This document shows, piece by piece, positions 1-6,154 of a stretch of DNA of 11,543 nt. The notes beneath the pieces are model-generated. The model saw only the letters and a list, made by a program, of their open reading frames with translations. It was not told the origin of the DNA and searched no databases. The position numbers were made by a program, and so were the translations under genes. Location: positions 1 to 11,543 of the forward strand of contig JAADEO010000079.1 of NCBI GenBank assembly GCA_013153415.1, read 5' to 3'. This stretch comes from Deltaproteobacteria bacterium (GTDB lineage Bacteria; Desulfobacterota; Anaeroferrophillalia; Anaeroferrophillales; Tharpellaceae). Each line of letters starts with the position of its first letter. The first letter of the stretch is position 1.

Positions 1-946
1 CCAAATCGTAGCCCTTAAAATGAAGCTGGTTGACGTTGAAGATCAGGGCACTGGTCAAACGGTTCAAATCATCCTGGGTTTCAATCAACTGAGAACGGGC
101 CTCGATCCACCCGGTCATCTTGCCACTGCCGAAATCCTCATCCAGACTGATACCTTCAGAACCGAAATATGCATGATAGTCGCCATTGTCATCAGCCCGC
201 GCCTTTAGATGAAAAACTTCCGACCCCAGCACTAGGGGTTTGCCGCCCTGCAGCATGACATTGAACTGGCCACCCTCAGTCTCGTTATAGTCGACATCTG
301 CCAGTTCCGAGAGTTCGGAAATAATACCCAGGCGCTTGTCCCGCAAGTCATTGGCCTGGCCGCCGTTGATTTCCGAACCCATGATCTCCTGGTTCAGATC
401 CCGCAAACTGTCGGCCAGACGGTTGATATCTTCGATCCCCTTGACAAAATAATCATTCGAAACCTTACGCTGAAAAGCAAGGTCATCTCCCATGCTATTG
501 ATCGTACCAACCAGAGTCTGGCTTTTGCCTACCAGAGAGGCCCGCTCGACCACACCCTCGGGATGATTGGCAAGATCATCCCATCCCCCCCAGAATTCCG
601 ACATCTGCGTCGCCAGGCCGTTGCCATCGAGATCATTGAAAACCCGCTCTACGTCACCAAGGCCACTGGCCAGAGCCTCCCAACGCCCTTGGTTGGACTG
701 CTCATAGTTGACCTGGCTGAAAAGAAAACGATCATATAGAGATTCGATCCGACTAACCTGGACCCCGGTACCACGGGGGCCAATTCCACTTGGAATCGGG
801 GTGGTGGTTTCAAGATGACCTACCTGGCGATGATAATCGGGATTATCAGCATTGGCGACATTATGACTGATGATATCGATCTCGGTCATATTCGCCATCA
901 TGCCGACCTTGGCGGTATTCAGGGCATTGGAAAGACCTACAGACAT
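1..946 (-). CDS. flgK: Flagellar hook-associated protein 1 FlgK (3' end cut by window edge)
   Basis: FlgK is the hook-filament junction protein, exported by the flagellar type III system and assembled at the hook tip before filament growth. The visible 315 residues start MSVGLSNALNTAKVGM and carry the N-terminal D0 helix shared by rod, hook and junction proteins, with the signature SHNVANADNPDYHRQ near residues 28-42. A long helical stretch follows (about 75-200) with the family-like segment LRDKRLGIISELSELADV near 205. The ATG at 946 is preceded by AAAAGGAGCT, a strong Shine-Dalgarno site six bases away. Only 13 bases separate it from the flgN stop, so the two are probably co-translated. The C-terminal D0 helix lies outside the window. 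The gene order flgM-flgN-flgK and the N-terminal signature make the assignment secure. Confidence 0.95.
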   Translation of the reverse strand, partial: MSVGLSNALNTAKVGMMANMTEIDIISHNVANADNPDYHRQVGHLETTTPIPSGIGPRGTGVQVSRIESLYDRFLFSQVNYEQSNQGRWEALASGLGDVERVFNDLDGNGLATQMSEFWGGWDDLANHPEGVVERASLVGKSQTLVGTINSMGDDLAFQRKVSNDYFVKGIEDINRLADSLRDLNQEIMGSEINGGQANDLRDKRLGIISELSELADVDYNETEGGQFNVMLQGGKPLVLGSEVFHLKARADDNGDYHAYFGSEGISLDEDFGSGKMTGWIEARSQLIETQDDLNRLTSALIFNVNQLHFKGYDL

Positions 947-959
947 TTCAAGCTCCTTT

Positions 960-1448
960 TTACGCTACACCGTCCAGTTCCACCCCGCTGTAAAGGGCTG
1001 CGTTTTCAGTCATATTGCCCCTCTCCCGGTAGGCAATCGTTGCCGGGCAGAGCTGGAGAAAAAAATCGTTGAAGCGCTGATTGACCATCTGCAAGGCCTC
1101 AAGAGAGTGATGAATCGACTTGGCATTGGCCATTATAACCCGTTGCAGGGCTACAATCTCCCGACCCCGGGTGCTGACCAGCCGCCGGACTTTCATGGGC
1201 CGGTCATTCTCGAGCAGCCGGCGCAAGGAATCAACCCCCAGCCGCCGCAACAGATCTTTCTTCTGTTTGGCCAATTGTCCAAGATTATCACTGGCATGCG
1301 CCCCCACAGCCAGGAAACGGGCGGTCTCCGGCAAACGACCACTGCTTAACTCTCCAGCCAACTGCTGGTAGAAATCAGCGACCAGACTCAATACCTCGAC
1401 TTCCCGTTCTAGTAACACAGCCAGCTCCGGGTAATGATCCGCAACCAT
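960..1448 (-). CDS. flgN: FlgN-family flagellar export chaperone
   Basis: FlgN is a cytoplasmic chaperone that binds the C-termini of FlgK and FlgL and delivers them to the flagellar export gate. This 162-aa protein has no signal peptide or membrane segment and reads as a continuous helical, Leu/Glu/Gln-rich chain. It begins MVADHYPELAVLLEREVEVL and ends with a Tyr/Gly-containing tail (YRERGNMTENAALYSG, about 140-155) like the substrate-binding end of the family. Length fits the usual 140-160 residues. It lies immediately upstream of its expected client flgK, and its stop codon sits at the edge of the flgK ribosome-binding site. The start at 1448 has a modest AAAGGGA eight bases upstream. The identification rests on helical character plus position, because FlgN sequences are poorly conserved. 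Confidence 0.85.
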   Translation of the reverse strand: MVADHYPELAVLLEREVEVLSLVADFYQQLAGELSSGRLPETARFLAVGAHASDNLGQLAKQKKDLLRRLGVDSLRRLLENDRPMKVRRLVSTRGREIVALQRVIMANAKSIHHSLEALQMVNQRFNDFFLQLCPATIAYRERGNMTENAALYSGVELDGVA

Positions 1449-1493
1449 CTACTTATCCCTTTCCATTCACATCATTTCAATCAGTCGGCCCAT

Positions 1494-1527
1494 AAAAAAG
1501 GCCCGGGACATTTGCATATCCAGGGCC
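1494..1527 (-). terminator. Intrinsic terminator between flgM and flgN
   Basis: Read on the minus strand, GGCCCTGGAT (1527-1518) pairs with GTCCCGGGCC (1509-1500) with one internal mismatch, giving a G+C-rich stem with an 8-base loop. Six T residues follow (1499-1494). This is a classical rho-independent terminator. It lies inside the flgM-flgN-flgK series, so it would reduce readthrough from the sigma-28 promoter of flgM into flgN and flgK. Confidence 0.75.
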
Positions 1528-1533
1528 GGCAAA

Positions 1534-1555
1534 ACGCACCCGTTTCCGGGGGCGT
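1534..1555 (-). other. GAAA-loop hairpin upstream of the flgM terminator
   Basis: On the minus strand ACGCCCCCG (1555-1547) and CGGGTGCGT (1542-1534) form a nine-base stem with one mismatch, closed by a GAAA (GNRA-type) tetraloop, and followed by TTT. It sits 27 bases after the flgM stop and 6 bases before the terminator stem. It could be an mRNA 3'-end stabiliser or part of a two-hairpin structure. Function is inferred only. Confidence 0.5.
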
Positions 1556-1581
1556 GAAATTGATATCGGGGAGTCTTGAAA

Positions 1582-1902
1582 TTAAAACCAGTTCTCGAGG
1601 CTCATCTCTTTGAACATCTTAGCTGCCAGTTCACGACTGTCAACCGCCAGAGAACCATCTTCCAGGGCGCTTTTGACCTGCGCCACCTTCTCGCTGTCGA
1701 TCTCAGGTGCGGCCTTGGTCAGTTCCACCAAGCGTCCCAGATCATTGCCGCGGGAAGAAATGGTCACCTTGTCTCCGGTTTCCCGAGTCGCAGCGCCTTC
1801 CATGGCATTGCCAGCCTTGCGTTCGGAATCGCTCTTCCGATTCGCCTCCAGGTTCCTCAACGCTTCACTGTAAAGGGCGGAGCCCACACCATTTATACTC
1901 AT
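1582..1902 (-). CDS. flgM: Anti-sigma-28 factor FlgM
   Basis: FlgM binds FliA (sigma-28) in the cytoplasm and blocks late flagellar transcription until it is secreted through the finished hook-basal body. The 106-aa product opens MSINGVGSALYSEAL and has a low-complexity, polar N-terminal half, as expected of this largely disordered family. The sigma-binding region follows: DKVTISSRGNDLGRLVELTKA (about 44-64), then SEKVAQVKSALEDGSL with the conserved VAQVKSAL helix, then SRELAAKMF. Length is typical (about 95-110). The ATG at 1902 has AGGAAGGT eight bases upstream. A sigma-28 promoter lies just upstream and a terminator just downstream, so flgM can form a monocistronic, FliA-dependent unit, which matches the known autoregulatory loop. 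Confidence 0.95.
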   Translation of the reverse strand: MSINGVGSALYSEALRNLEANRKSDSERKAGNAMEGAATRETGDKVTISSRGNDLGRLVELTKAAPEIDSEKVAQVKSALEDGSLAVDSRELAAKMFKEMSLENWF

Positions 1903-1942
1903 AATCGTGTACCTTCCTGATTGAATTCTGTTCGTACGTCTA

Positions 1943-1969
1943 TTATCGGACGGCCACGAAAAAACTTTA
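1943..1969 (-). promoter_or_regulatory. Sigma-28 (FliA) promoter upstream of flgM
   Basis: On the minus strand the sequence is TAAAGTTT (1969-1962), an 11-base spacer, then TCCGATAA (1950-1943). The enterobacterial FliA consensus is TAAAGTTT-N11-GCCGATAA, so 15 of 16 positions match with exact spacing. The predicted transcript would start about 30-35 bases before the flgM ATG. A transcript starting here carries flgM and, if the terminator at 1494-1527 is passed, flgN and flgK. Confidence 0.9.
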
Positions 1970-1989
1970 ACATTTTTTTACAACTTTTC

Positions 1990-2337
1990 TCATCCCAGAT
2001 CCTGAAGCTGCTGATACAGCATTTTTGCCAGCCCCATCTCCTGTTTCGAAGCCAGGGTCTCAGCCAACTGATTGTCAAAGAGCTGTTGCCAGGTCCGCAT
2101 GGCGCTGCTGGTCGGCAACAGGCCATCGTCGGGAATTGTTTTCCGCATCTCCTGCAGCAACATATTGATAAACAGCGCTTCGAACCCCTGGCAGGCTTCG
2201 TCCAGCTTGGCCTTTTTCTCTGCTTCCCCGGCAGAGTCCAGGGCGGCCGCAGCGGTCTGGGACCGTCGCAACTGCACATCCGCCGCCCGATCACCGACCG
2301 CCTTGAGTCCAAACGCGGGAAGAATCTCACCCGGCAT
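1990..2337 (-). CDS. flgJ: FlgJ-type rod-binding protein (single domain)
   Basis: This 115-aa protein matches only the N-terminal, rod-binding half of enterobacterial FlgJ: EACQGFEALFINMLLQEMRKTI (about 47-68) followed by MRTWQQLFDNQLAETLASKQEMGLAKMLYQQL (about 80-111). The approximately 150-residue C-terminal muramidase domain found in Salmonella FlgJ is absent, and a stop follows directly. Single-domain FlgJ is common outside the gammaproteobacteria, where a separate lytic enzyme opens the peptidoglycan for the rod. It probably caps or scaffolds rod assembly in the periplasm. The ATG at 2337 has a very strong GGAGG six bases upstream. It is the last gene of the flgF-to-flgJ series; no clear terminator follows before the flgM promoter. 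Confidence 0.92.
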   Translation of the reverse strand: MPGEILPAFGLKAVGDRAADVQLRRSQTAAAALDSAGEAEKKAKLDEACQGFEALFINMLLQEMRKTIPDDGLLPTSSAMRTWQQLFDNQLAETLASKQEMGLAKMLYQQLQDLG

Positions 2338-2413
2338 TTTTTTCCTCCATGAGACCTTCCTGACTATACTTCAGCAAAGCCCATACCAGTCCGTCATTTT
2401 CGGGAACAAGCAT
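2327..2413 (-). CDS. Possible 28-codon small ORF between flgI and flgJ
   Basis: This is a short ORF not assigned to any family. It starts at an ATG whose A is the last base of the flgI stop (TGATG), with an excellent Shine-Dalgarno site GAGGTGAT lying in the final flgI codons. It runs for 28 codons through what would otherwise be the flgI-flgJ gap and stops at TGA inside the fourth codon of flgJ, in another frame. The peptide starts MLVPENDGLVWALLKYSQ and ends MEEKNAG, a mixed hydrophobic/acidic composition that resembles a real protein. It may be a small product, a translational-coupling leader for flgJ, or chance. The unusual strength of the start signal and the coupling at both ends favour translation. 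Confidence 0.4.
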   Translation of the reverse strand: MLVPENDGLVWALLKYSQEGLMEEKNAG

Positions 2414-3519
2414 CAGATCACCTCAAGTTCGGCATGCAGGGCCCCGGAGGCCTTGATCGCCTGGAAAATGGCGATCAGGTCACGCGGTGACACGCCGATC
2501 GCATTCAGGGCTTTGACCAGATCATCGATATTGACCCCTCGGGGCACTACCACCAGTTTGCCCTCTTCTTCCTGCACCGCCACCTGCTGATCAGCTGTAA
2601 CCACGGTCTTGCCTGCCGACAAAGGTGGCGGTTGAGAAACCAGCGGCATGGCCGAAATCTGGATACTCAGATCGCCATGGGCCACGGCCACCGCATCGAT
2701 CGTCACCTGGTTGCCGACCACCACAGTCCCGGTACGCTCGTCGATTACCACCCGGGCCCGGGTATCGGGCATCACCTGAAGATTCTCCAGCACCGCCAGG
2801 AACGGGATCAGGAGCTTGCGATCCCGGCTCGGCGGCGAAACTTCAACCGTTCCGGCATCCAGAGGCGTCGCTATACTGTCGTGAAAAGTACCATTGATCA
2901 CTTTGGCGACCCGGGATGCGGTCATAAAATCGGGCATATTCAGGGTCAGGACCACAACGTCCCCGACAAACATCGTCGACGGCGGCTCCCGTTCGACAAT
3001 GGCGCCATTGGCGATGCGGCCGGCCGTAGGATGGTTTTTGACCTGGCGGCCACCTCCACCACCGAGACTGAAACCGCCGACCGAAACCGGCCCTTGGGCC
3101 ATGGCGTAAACCCGTCCATCCGGACCTCGCAACGGGGTCAGCATCAAGGTTCCTCCCCGCAAACTCTTGGCATCCCCGATCGAGGAGACCAGAACATCGA
3201 GACGGCTGCCGTTACGGGCGAAAGGCGGCAGCTCCGCGGTCAGCATGACGGCGGCGGCATTATCGAGATCGATCGTCTGGGGATCGACCGAGATACCGAA
3301 TTTATCCAGCATGTTGGCCATCGCCTCGCTGGCGAACTTGCCTTTCTTGGTATCATCGCCGGTGCCATCCAGTCCAACCACCAGACCATAACCCACCAGC
3401 TGGTTGCTGCGTACGCCCTTGATATGGGCGAAATCTTTGATCCTCGCCGCGCCTGCCGGCAGCACCGGCAGAAAGCAGACCAGCAGAACAAAAACCAGAT
3501 ATTTCCCGCTTTTTCGCAT
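2413..3519 (-). CDS. flgI: Flagellar P-ring protein FlgI
   Basis: FlgI forms the P-ring around the rod in the peptidoglycan layer. It has a Sec signal peptide (MRKSGKYLVFVLLVCFLP then AGA, with cleavage expected before ARIKD). The conserved mature start follows, IKDFAHIKGVRSNQLVGYGLVVGLDGTGDD, and then KFASEAMANMLDKFGI. The Gly-rich FSLGGGGGRQVKNHPT segment and the C-terminal VNIDDLVKALNAIGVSPRDLIAIFQAIKASGALHAELEVI are family hallmarks. The start chosen, ATG 3519, gives 368 residues with a normal signal peptide, close to the family's usual 365. An upstream ATG at 3549 (378 aa) has a GGAGG, but with long spacing and an acidic extension before the signal. It lies 55 bases after flgH and its stop overlaps the next small ORF. 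Confidence 0.95.
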   Translation of the reverse strand: MRKSGKYLVFVLLVCFLPVLPAGAARIKDFAHIKGVRSNQLVGYGLVVGLDGTGDDTKKGKFASEAMANMLDKFGISVDPQTIDLDNAAAVMLTAELPPFARNGSRLDVLVSSIGDAKSLRGGTLMLTPLRGPDGRVYAMAQGPVSVGGFSLGGGGGRQVKNHPTAGRIANGAIVEREPPSTMFVGDVVVLTLNMPDFMTASRVAKVINGTFHDSIATPLDAGTVEVSPPSRDRKLLIPFLAVLENLQVMPDTRARVVIDERTGTVVVGNQVTIDAVAVAHGDLSIQISAMPLVSQPPPLSAGKTVVTADQQVAVQEEEGKLVVVPRGVNIDDLVKALNAIGVSPRDLIAIFQAIKASGALHAELEVI

Positions 3520-3574
3520 GGCATCAGAATCCTGAAAGGTATTTTTCATATCGGCTTCAGCCTCCGGCACCTTA

Positions 3575-4312
3575 TTAAAAAGGCCAGACCAGATCGAGAA
3601 TCTTGGTCCCCCAGCCGACCCGCTGCTTGGTTCCGACGCTGCCGCTGCCGCTGTATTCGATCCGGGCATCAGCGATTGCCGAGGAGAGAATGTAATTGTC
3701 AGCGGTGATATCGGTCGGCCGGATAATCCCGGAAACCGTAACATAGTGTTCCTCGTTGTTAACCTGGGTAAAATGGGTGCCGACAATGCGGAAATCGCCG
3801 TTGGGCAAAATTTCCACCACCCGGGCCGCGATCCTGGCAGTCAGGGTATTGCTGCGGCTGGTCGCCCCGGAACCCGAAGTCTTGTTCTCCCGCTCAGTCT
3901 CGAGCCAGGTATTCATCTCTCCCAGACCACCCAGGTACTGCTTCAAATTGAACAGAGTGGGAACCGAAAATTTGGAACTGTTCTTACCATCACTGGTGGT
4001 CGAGGCTGCACCTTTACCCTTGAAGTCCTCGGAAACCAGAATATAAACGATATCATTGACATGGCGGGCCCGGCGGGAGCTGAAAATCTGGGAAAAGTCA
4101 TTGTTGTAGTTCTGTTCGAAATTGACCAGCGAACCATTTTTATATTCACGCCGCTCCTCACCGTAGCGGCGTGGACTGCTGACCACTTCCCGGCCGGGCG
4201 TCACCACCGGCACCGCCCCCGTCGCGGTGGAGTTGGAGGCGCAACCACTTAGAGACAACAGTGCAAATACCGCAATCCCGGCCACTACCAGACCCCGCAA
4301 AGATATTTTCAT
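3575..4312 (-). CDS. flgH: Flagellar L-ring lipoprotein FlgH
   Basis: FlgH is an outer-membrane lipoprotein that forms the L-ring bushing around the distal rod. The 245-aa precursor has a lipoprotein signal (MKISLRGLVVAGIAVFALL) with lipobox LSGC, putting the acylated Cys at residue 24. The family core is clear: the short FSQIFSSRRARHVNDIVYILVSEDF block near 75-100, and the C-terminal section GDFRIVGTHFTQVNNEEHYVTVSGIIRPTDI through GWGTKILDLVWPF. The ATG at 4312 has GGGGAAG upstream and gives the right signal peptide. The reading frame is open upstream to 4405, but the extra 31 residues carry no family sequence and would overlap flgA. It sits between flgA and flgI, the standard ring-gene order. 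Confidence 0.95.
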   Translation of the reverse strand: MKISLRGLVVAGIAVFALLSLSGCASNSTATGAVPVVTPGREVVSSPRRYGEERREYKNGSLVNFEQNYNNDFSQIFSSRRARHVNDIVYILVSEDFKGKGAASTTSDGKNSSKFSVPTLFNLKQYLGGLGEMNTWLETERENKTSGSGATSRSNTLTARIAARVVEILPNGDFRIVGTHFTQVNNEEHYVTVSGIIRPTDITADNYILSSAIADARIEYSGSGSVGTKQRVGWGTKILDLVWPF

Positions 4313-4388
4313 TTCAACTTCCCCATCCTTATTAAACCTGCACAGCCCAGCCGACCCGGAGGGAGACGGCGCAACCTGGCACAGTCCA

Positions 4389-5147
4389 TCAGTAAACCAC
4401 GACAACCTCTCCGGAACCGGTCACCCGGGCCTGGTAGATTTTGTTCGAACTCGGATTCTTGACAGTAATCACTTCCCGCAGGGCGCCATTGCCCATAGCC
4501 ACACCCCGGGTCGAGATCCGGATACCACCTTGCTGCAGGATAACCCGCACCAGCTCGCCGCGCCGAATCAACCGGTAGGGCTTCAGACGACTAGCCGGCA
4601 CTATTTCACCAGCCTTTAAATTGCAGGTCAATTGATAGATCATGTCTTCAGGCAACCGGCTGACGGATTCACGCCTGAGTTCGCGGCAATCGACCAGGCG
4701 GGAAACGAAATCCCCGGAACGAACCGGATCCCCCCGACGCAAATCCCGGGCTGCAAGCAGCACCCGGCGTTTACCCGTAACTTCGAGCTTGAACCAGCGC
4801 CGAATCCGGTGTCCCGGACCGTCATCGAGTTCGAGCTGAACCGGAACAATGCCGTTTTTCCGATTCCAGCGCCCGACCTGGACCACGACCACTTGCTGGC
4901 CGGCCGCACAGTTTTTCTTCAACCACTGATCCAGCTCCCGGTTGCCCCGCAAGCTGAGTTCTTCAACACCCGGCAAACTTTTCCCAATCGCCGCCAGCAA
5001 GCGGGCCCGGCAAAGATTCAGCGGATCGTTTTCCATCCCGGTAGCCGAAAACGCCGTCCCCGCCAGCAGGCAACAAAGGAGGAACAGCAACCCCATACCG
5101 AAAACCACTGATCTTCTATTCATATTCACTCGTACATTCATCGCCAC
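4389..5147 (-). CDS. flgA: Flagellar P-ring assembly chaperone FlgA
   Basis: FlgA is a periplasmic chaperone needed for FlgI to polymerise into the P-ring. The product has a signal peptide (MNRRSVVFGMGLLFLLCCLLAG, cleavage near AFSA). An N-terminal region of about 110 residues is followed by an SAF-type domain: VLLAARDLRRGDPVRSGDF (about 130-148), then LKAGEIVPASRLKP, and the typical end VKNPSSNKIYQARVTGSGEVVVVY. Two nearby starts are possible. GTG 5147 sits five bases after AAAGG and is used here (252 aa); ATG 5141 gives 250 aa. An internal ATG at 5123 would start directly at MNRRS. Its 5' region is separated from flgG by the repeat at 5208-5334, which is unusual because the other gaps in this series are short. 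Confidence 0.93.
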   Translation of the reverse strand: MAMNVRVNMNRRSVVFGMGLLFLLCCLLAGTAFSATGMENDPLNLCRARLLAAIGKSLPGVEELSLRGNRELDQWLKKNCAAGQQVVVVQVGRWNRKNGIVPVQLELDDGPGHRIRRWFKLEVTGKRRVLLAARDLRRGDPVRSGDFVSRLVDCRELRRESVSRLPEDMIYQLTCNLKAGEIVPASRLKPYRLIRRGELVRVILQQGGIRISTRGVAMGNGALREVITVKNPSSNKIYQARVTGSGEVVVVY

Positions 5148-5207
5148 GTTTACCTTTAATTTTAACGCTTGATGGTCACGCGATAAATCTCATTTTCGCA
5201 AAAACAG

Positions 5208-5334
5208 GATGGCACAGTAAAAAGCTTCAGATGCGAGGCGCCGAAAAGCTGAGGAATGAGGCGTATATAGAAATACGCTGCAGTGACGAAGACTTTTCGA
5301 GCAACGAAGCAGGTGATCTTTTCACAAAGCCATC
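5208..5334. repeat. 127-bp imperfect palindromic element (MITE/REP-like) between flgG and flgA
   Basis: The element begins GATGGC at 5208 and ends GCCATC at 5334. Matching blocks occur at nearly equal positions in the two arms: GATGGC, GT-AAAAG, CGAAAAG (paired with CTTTTCG) and GCGTAT (5261-5266, paired with ATACGC 5273-5278), around a 6-base centre. Read along the minus strand, the first base of the element is the last base of the flgG TAG stop codon. No coding capacity is evident. The architecture is that of a non-autonomous palindromic repeat that folds into a long hairpin when transcribed. That it is a dispersed family is inferred from my memory of similar intergenic sequences in deltaproteobacteria, and only one copy is present here. 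Confidence 0.65.
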
Positions 5335-6122
5335 TAGCGTTTCAGGGTATTGGCGGTCTTCAACATCTCGTCACAGGTCTGAATCGATTTCGAATTGGCC
5401 TCGTAAGCCCGCTGGCCGACAATCATGTTGACCATCTCCTCGACCACCGAGACATTGGACATCTCCAGGAAACCCTGACTGATGGTTCCGAGACCATCGG
5501 CGCCAGGGGTCCCTGTAGTCGGGGCTCCGGAAGCATCGGTCTCCTTGAAAATATTGCGCCCCGTGGCATCGAGACCGGCGGGATTGGAGAAACTGGCAAG
5601 TTCGATATTGCCGACCGGAGTCGAGGTCGGCTGACCAGCTTGGATAACCGAAACCGTGCCGTCGGCGGTGATCGTAATCTGGGTCGTATCGCTGGGAATA
5701 TTGATGGCCGGCTGCAGGGTATAGCCATCCGTGGTTACGACATTGCCGTTACTGTCGAGTTTGAAGGCTCCGGAACGGGTGTAACCGGTGGTACCATCCG
5801 AGAGCAGAACCTGGAAAAAACCGTCCCCCTCGATCGCCATGTCGAGTTCGTTGCCGGTCTCCTGGTAATTACCCTGGGTAAAAATCTTGAAAACCGCCAC
5901 CGGTTTGGTACCGAGCCCGACCTGGAGACCCACCGGCAACTCCTCCCCGGTCGCCGAGGTGGTTCCGGCCCGGGTCATGGTCTGGTACATCAGGTCCTGG
6001 AAATCGGCCCGGCTCTTTTTGAAACCGGTAGTATTGACGTTGGCGAGATTATTGGCAATCACATCAATATTCAACTGCTGTGCGGTCATCCCGGTTGAGG
6101 ATGTAAACAAGCCTCTGATCAT
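5334..6122 (-). CDS. flgG: Flagellar distal rod protein FlgG
   Basis: FlgG builds the distal rod that passes through the P and L rings. The 262-aa protein is full length (E. coli FlgG is 260) and unmistakable. The N-terminal MIRGLFTSSTGMTAQQLNID and NNLANVNTTGFKKSRADFQDL give the D0 rod signature. The ELDMAIEGDGFFQV and YTRSGAFKLDSNGNVVTTDGY motifs follow near 90-135. The C-terminal D0 helix is SNVSVVEEMVNMIVGQRAYEANSKSIQTCDEMLKTANTLKR. There is no signal peptide, as expected for a type III substrate. The ATG at 6122 has GGGAG nine bases upstream. It follows flgF by 32 bases, and its stop codon abuts the palindromic element that separates it from flgA. Confidence 0.97.
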   Translation of the reverse strand: MIRGLFTSSTGMTAQQLNIDVIANNLANVNTTGFKKSRADFQDLMYQTMTRAGTTSATGEELPVGLQVGLGTKPVAVFKIFTQGNYQETGNELDMAIEGDGFFQVLLSDGTTGYTRSGAFKLDSNGNVVTTDGYTLQPAINIPSDTTQITITADGTVSVIQAGQPTSTPVGNIELASFSNPAGLDATGRNIFKETDASGAPTTGTPGADGLGTISQGFLEMSNVSVVEEMVNMIVGQRAYEANSKSIQTCDEMLKTANTLKR

Positions 6123-6154
6123 CTCATCTTACTCCCTGTATCGTTTCACGGATT

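Noticed and set aside
1460..1500. A sigma-28 -10-like GCCGACTG upstream of flgN.
   Set aside because: No TAAA element occurs at the required distance and the -10 match is poor.
1494..1555. Resemblance of the flgM 3' region (GAAA loop, GGTGCG and GCC blocks) to a cyclic di-GMP-I riboswitch.
   Set aside because: The conserved first half of that aptamer is missing, the region lies 3' of a gene with a plain terminator stem, and the match is confined to a few short blocks.
2632..3708. Long plus-strand open frame of 358 codons opposite flgI and flgH.
   Set aside because: It is the mirror of highly conserved flgI/flgH codons, rich in Arg, His, Gln and Pro with no domain pattern, and is explained by codon bias of the real genes.
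4313..4405. Upstream extension of flgH (276 aa in total).
   Set aside because: It would overlap flgA and place unrelated residues ahead of a clear lipoprotein signal peptide starting at 4312.
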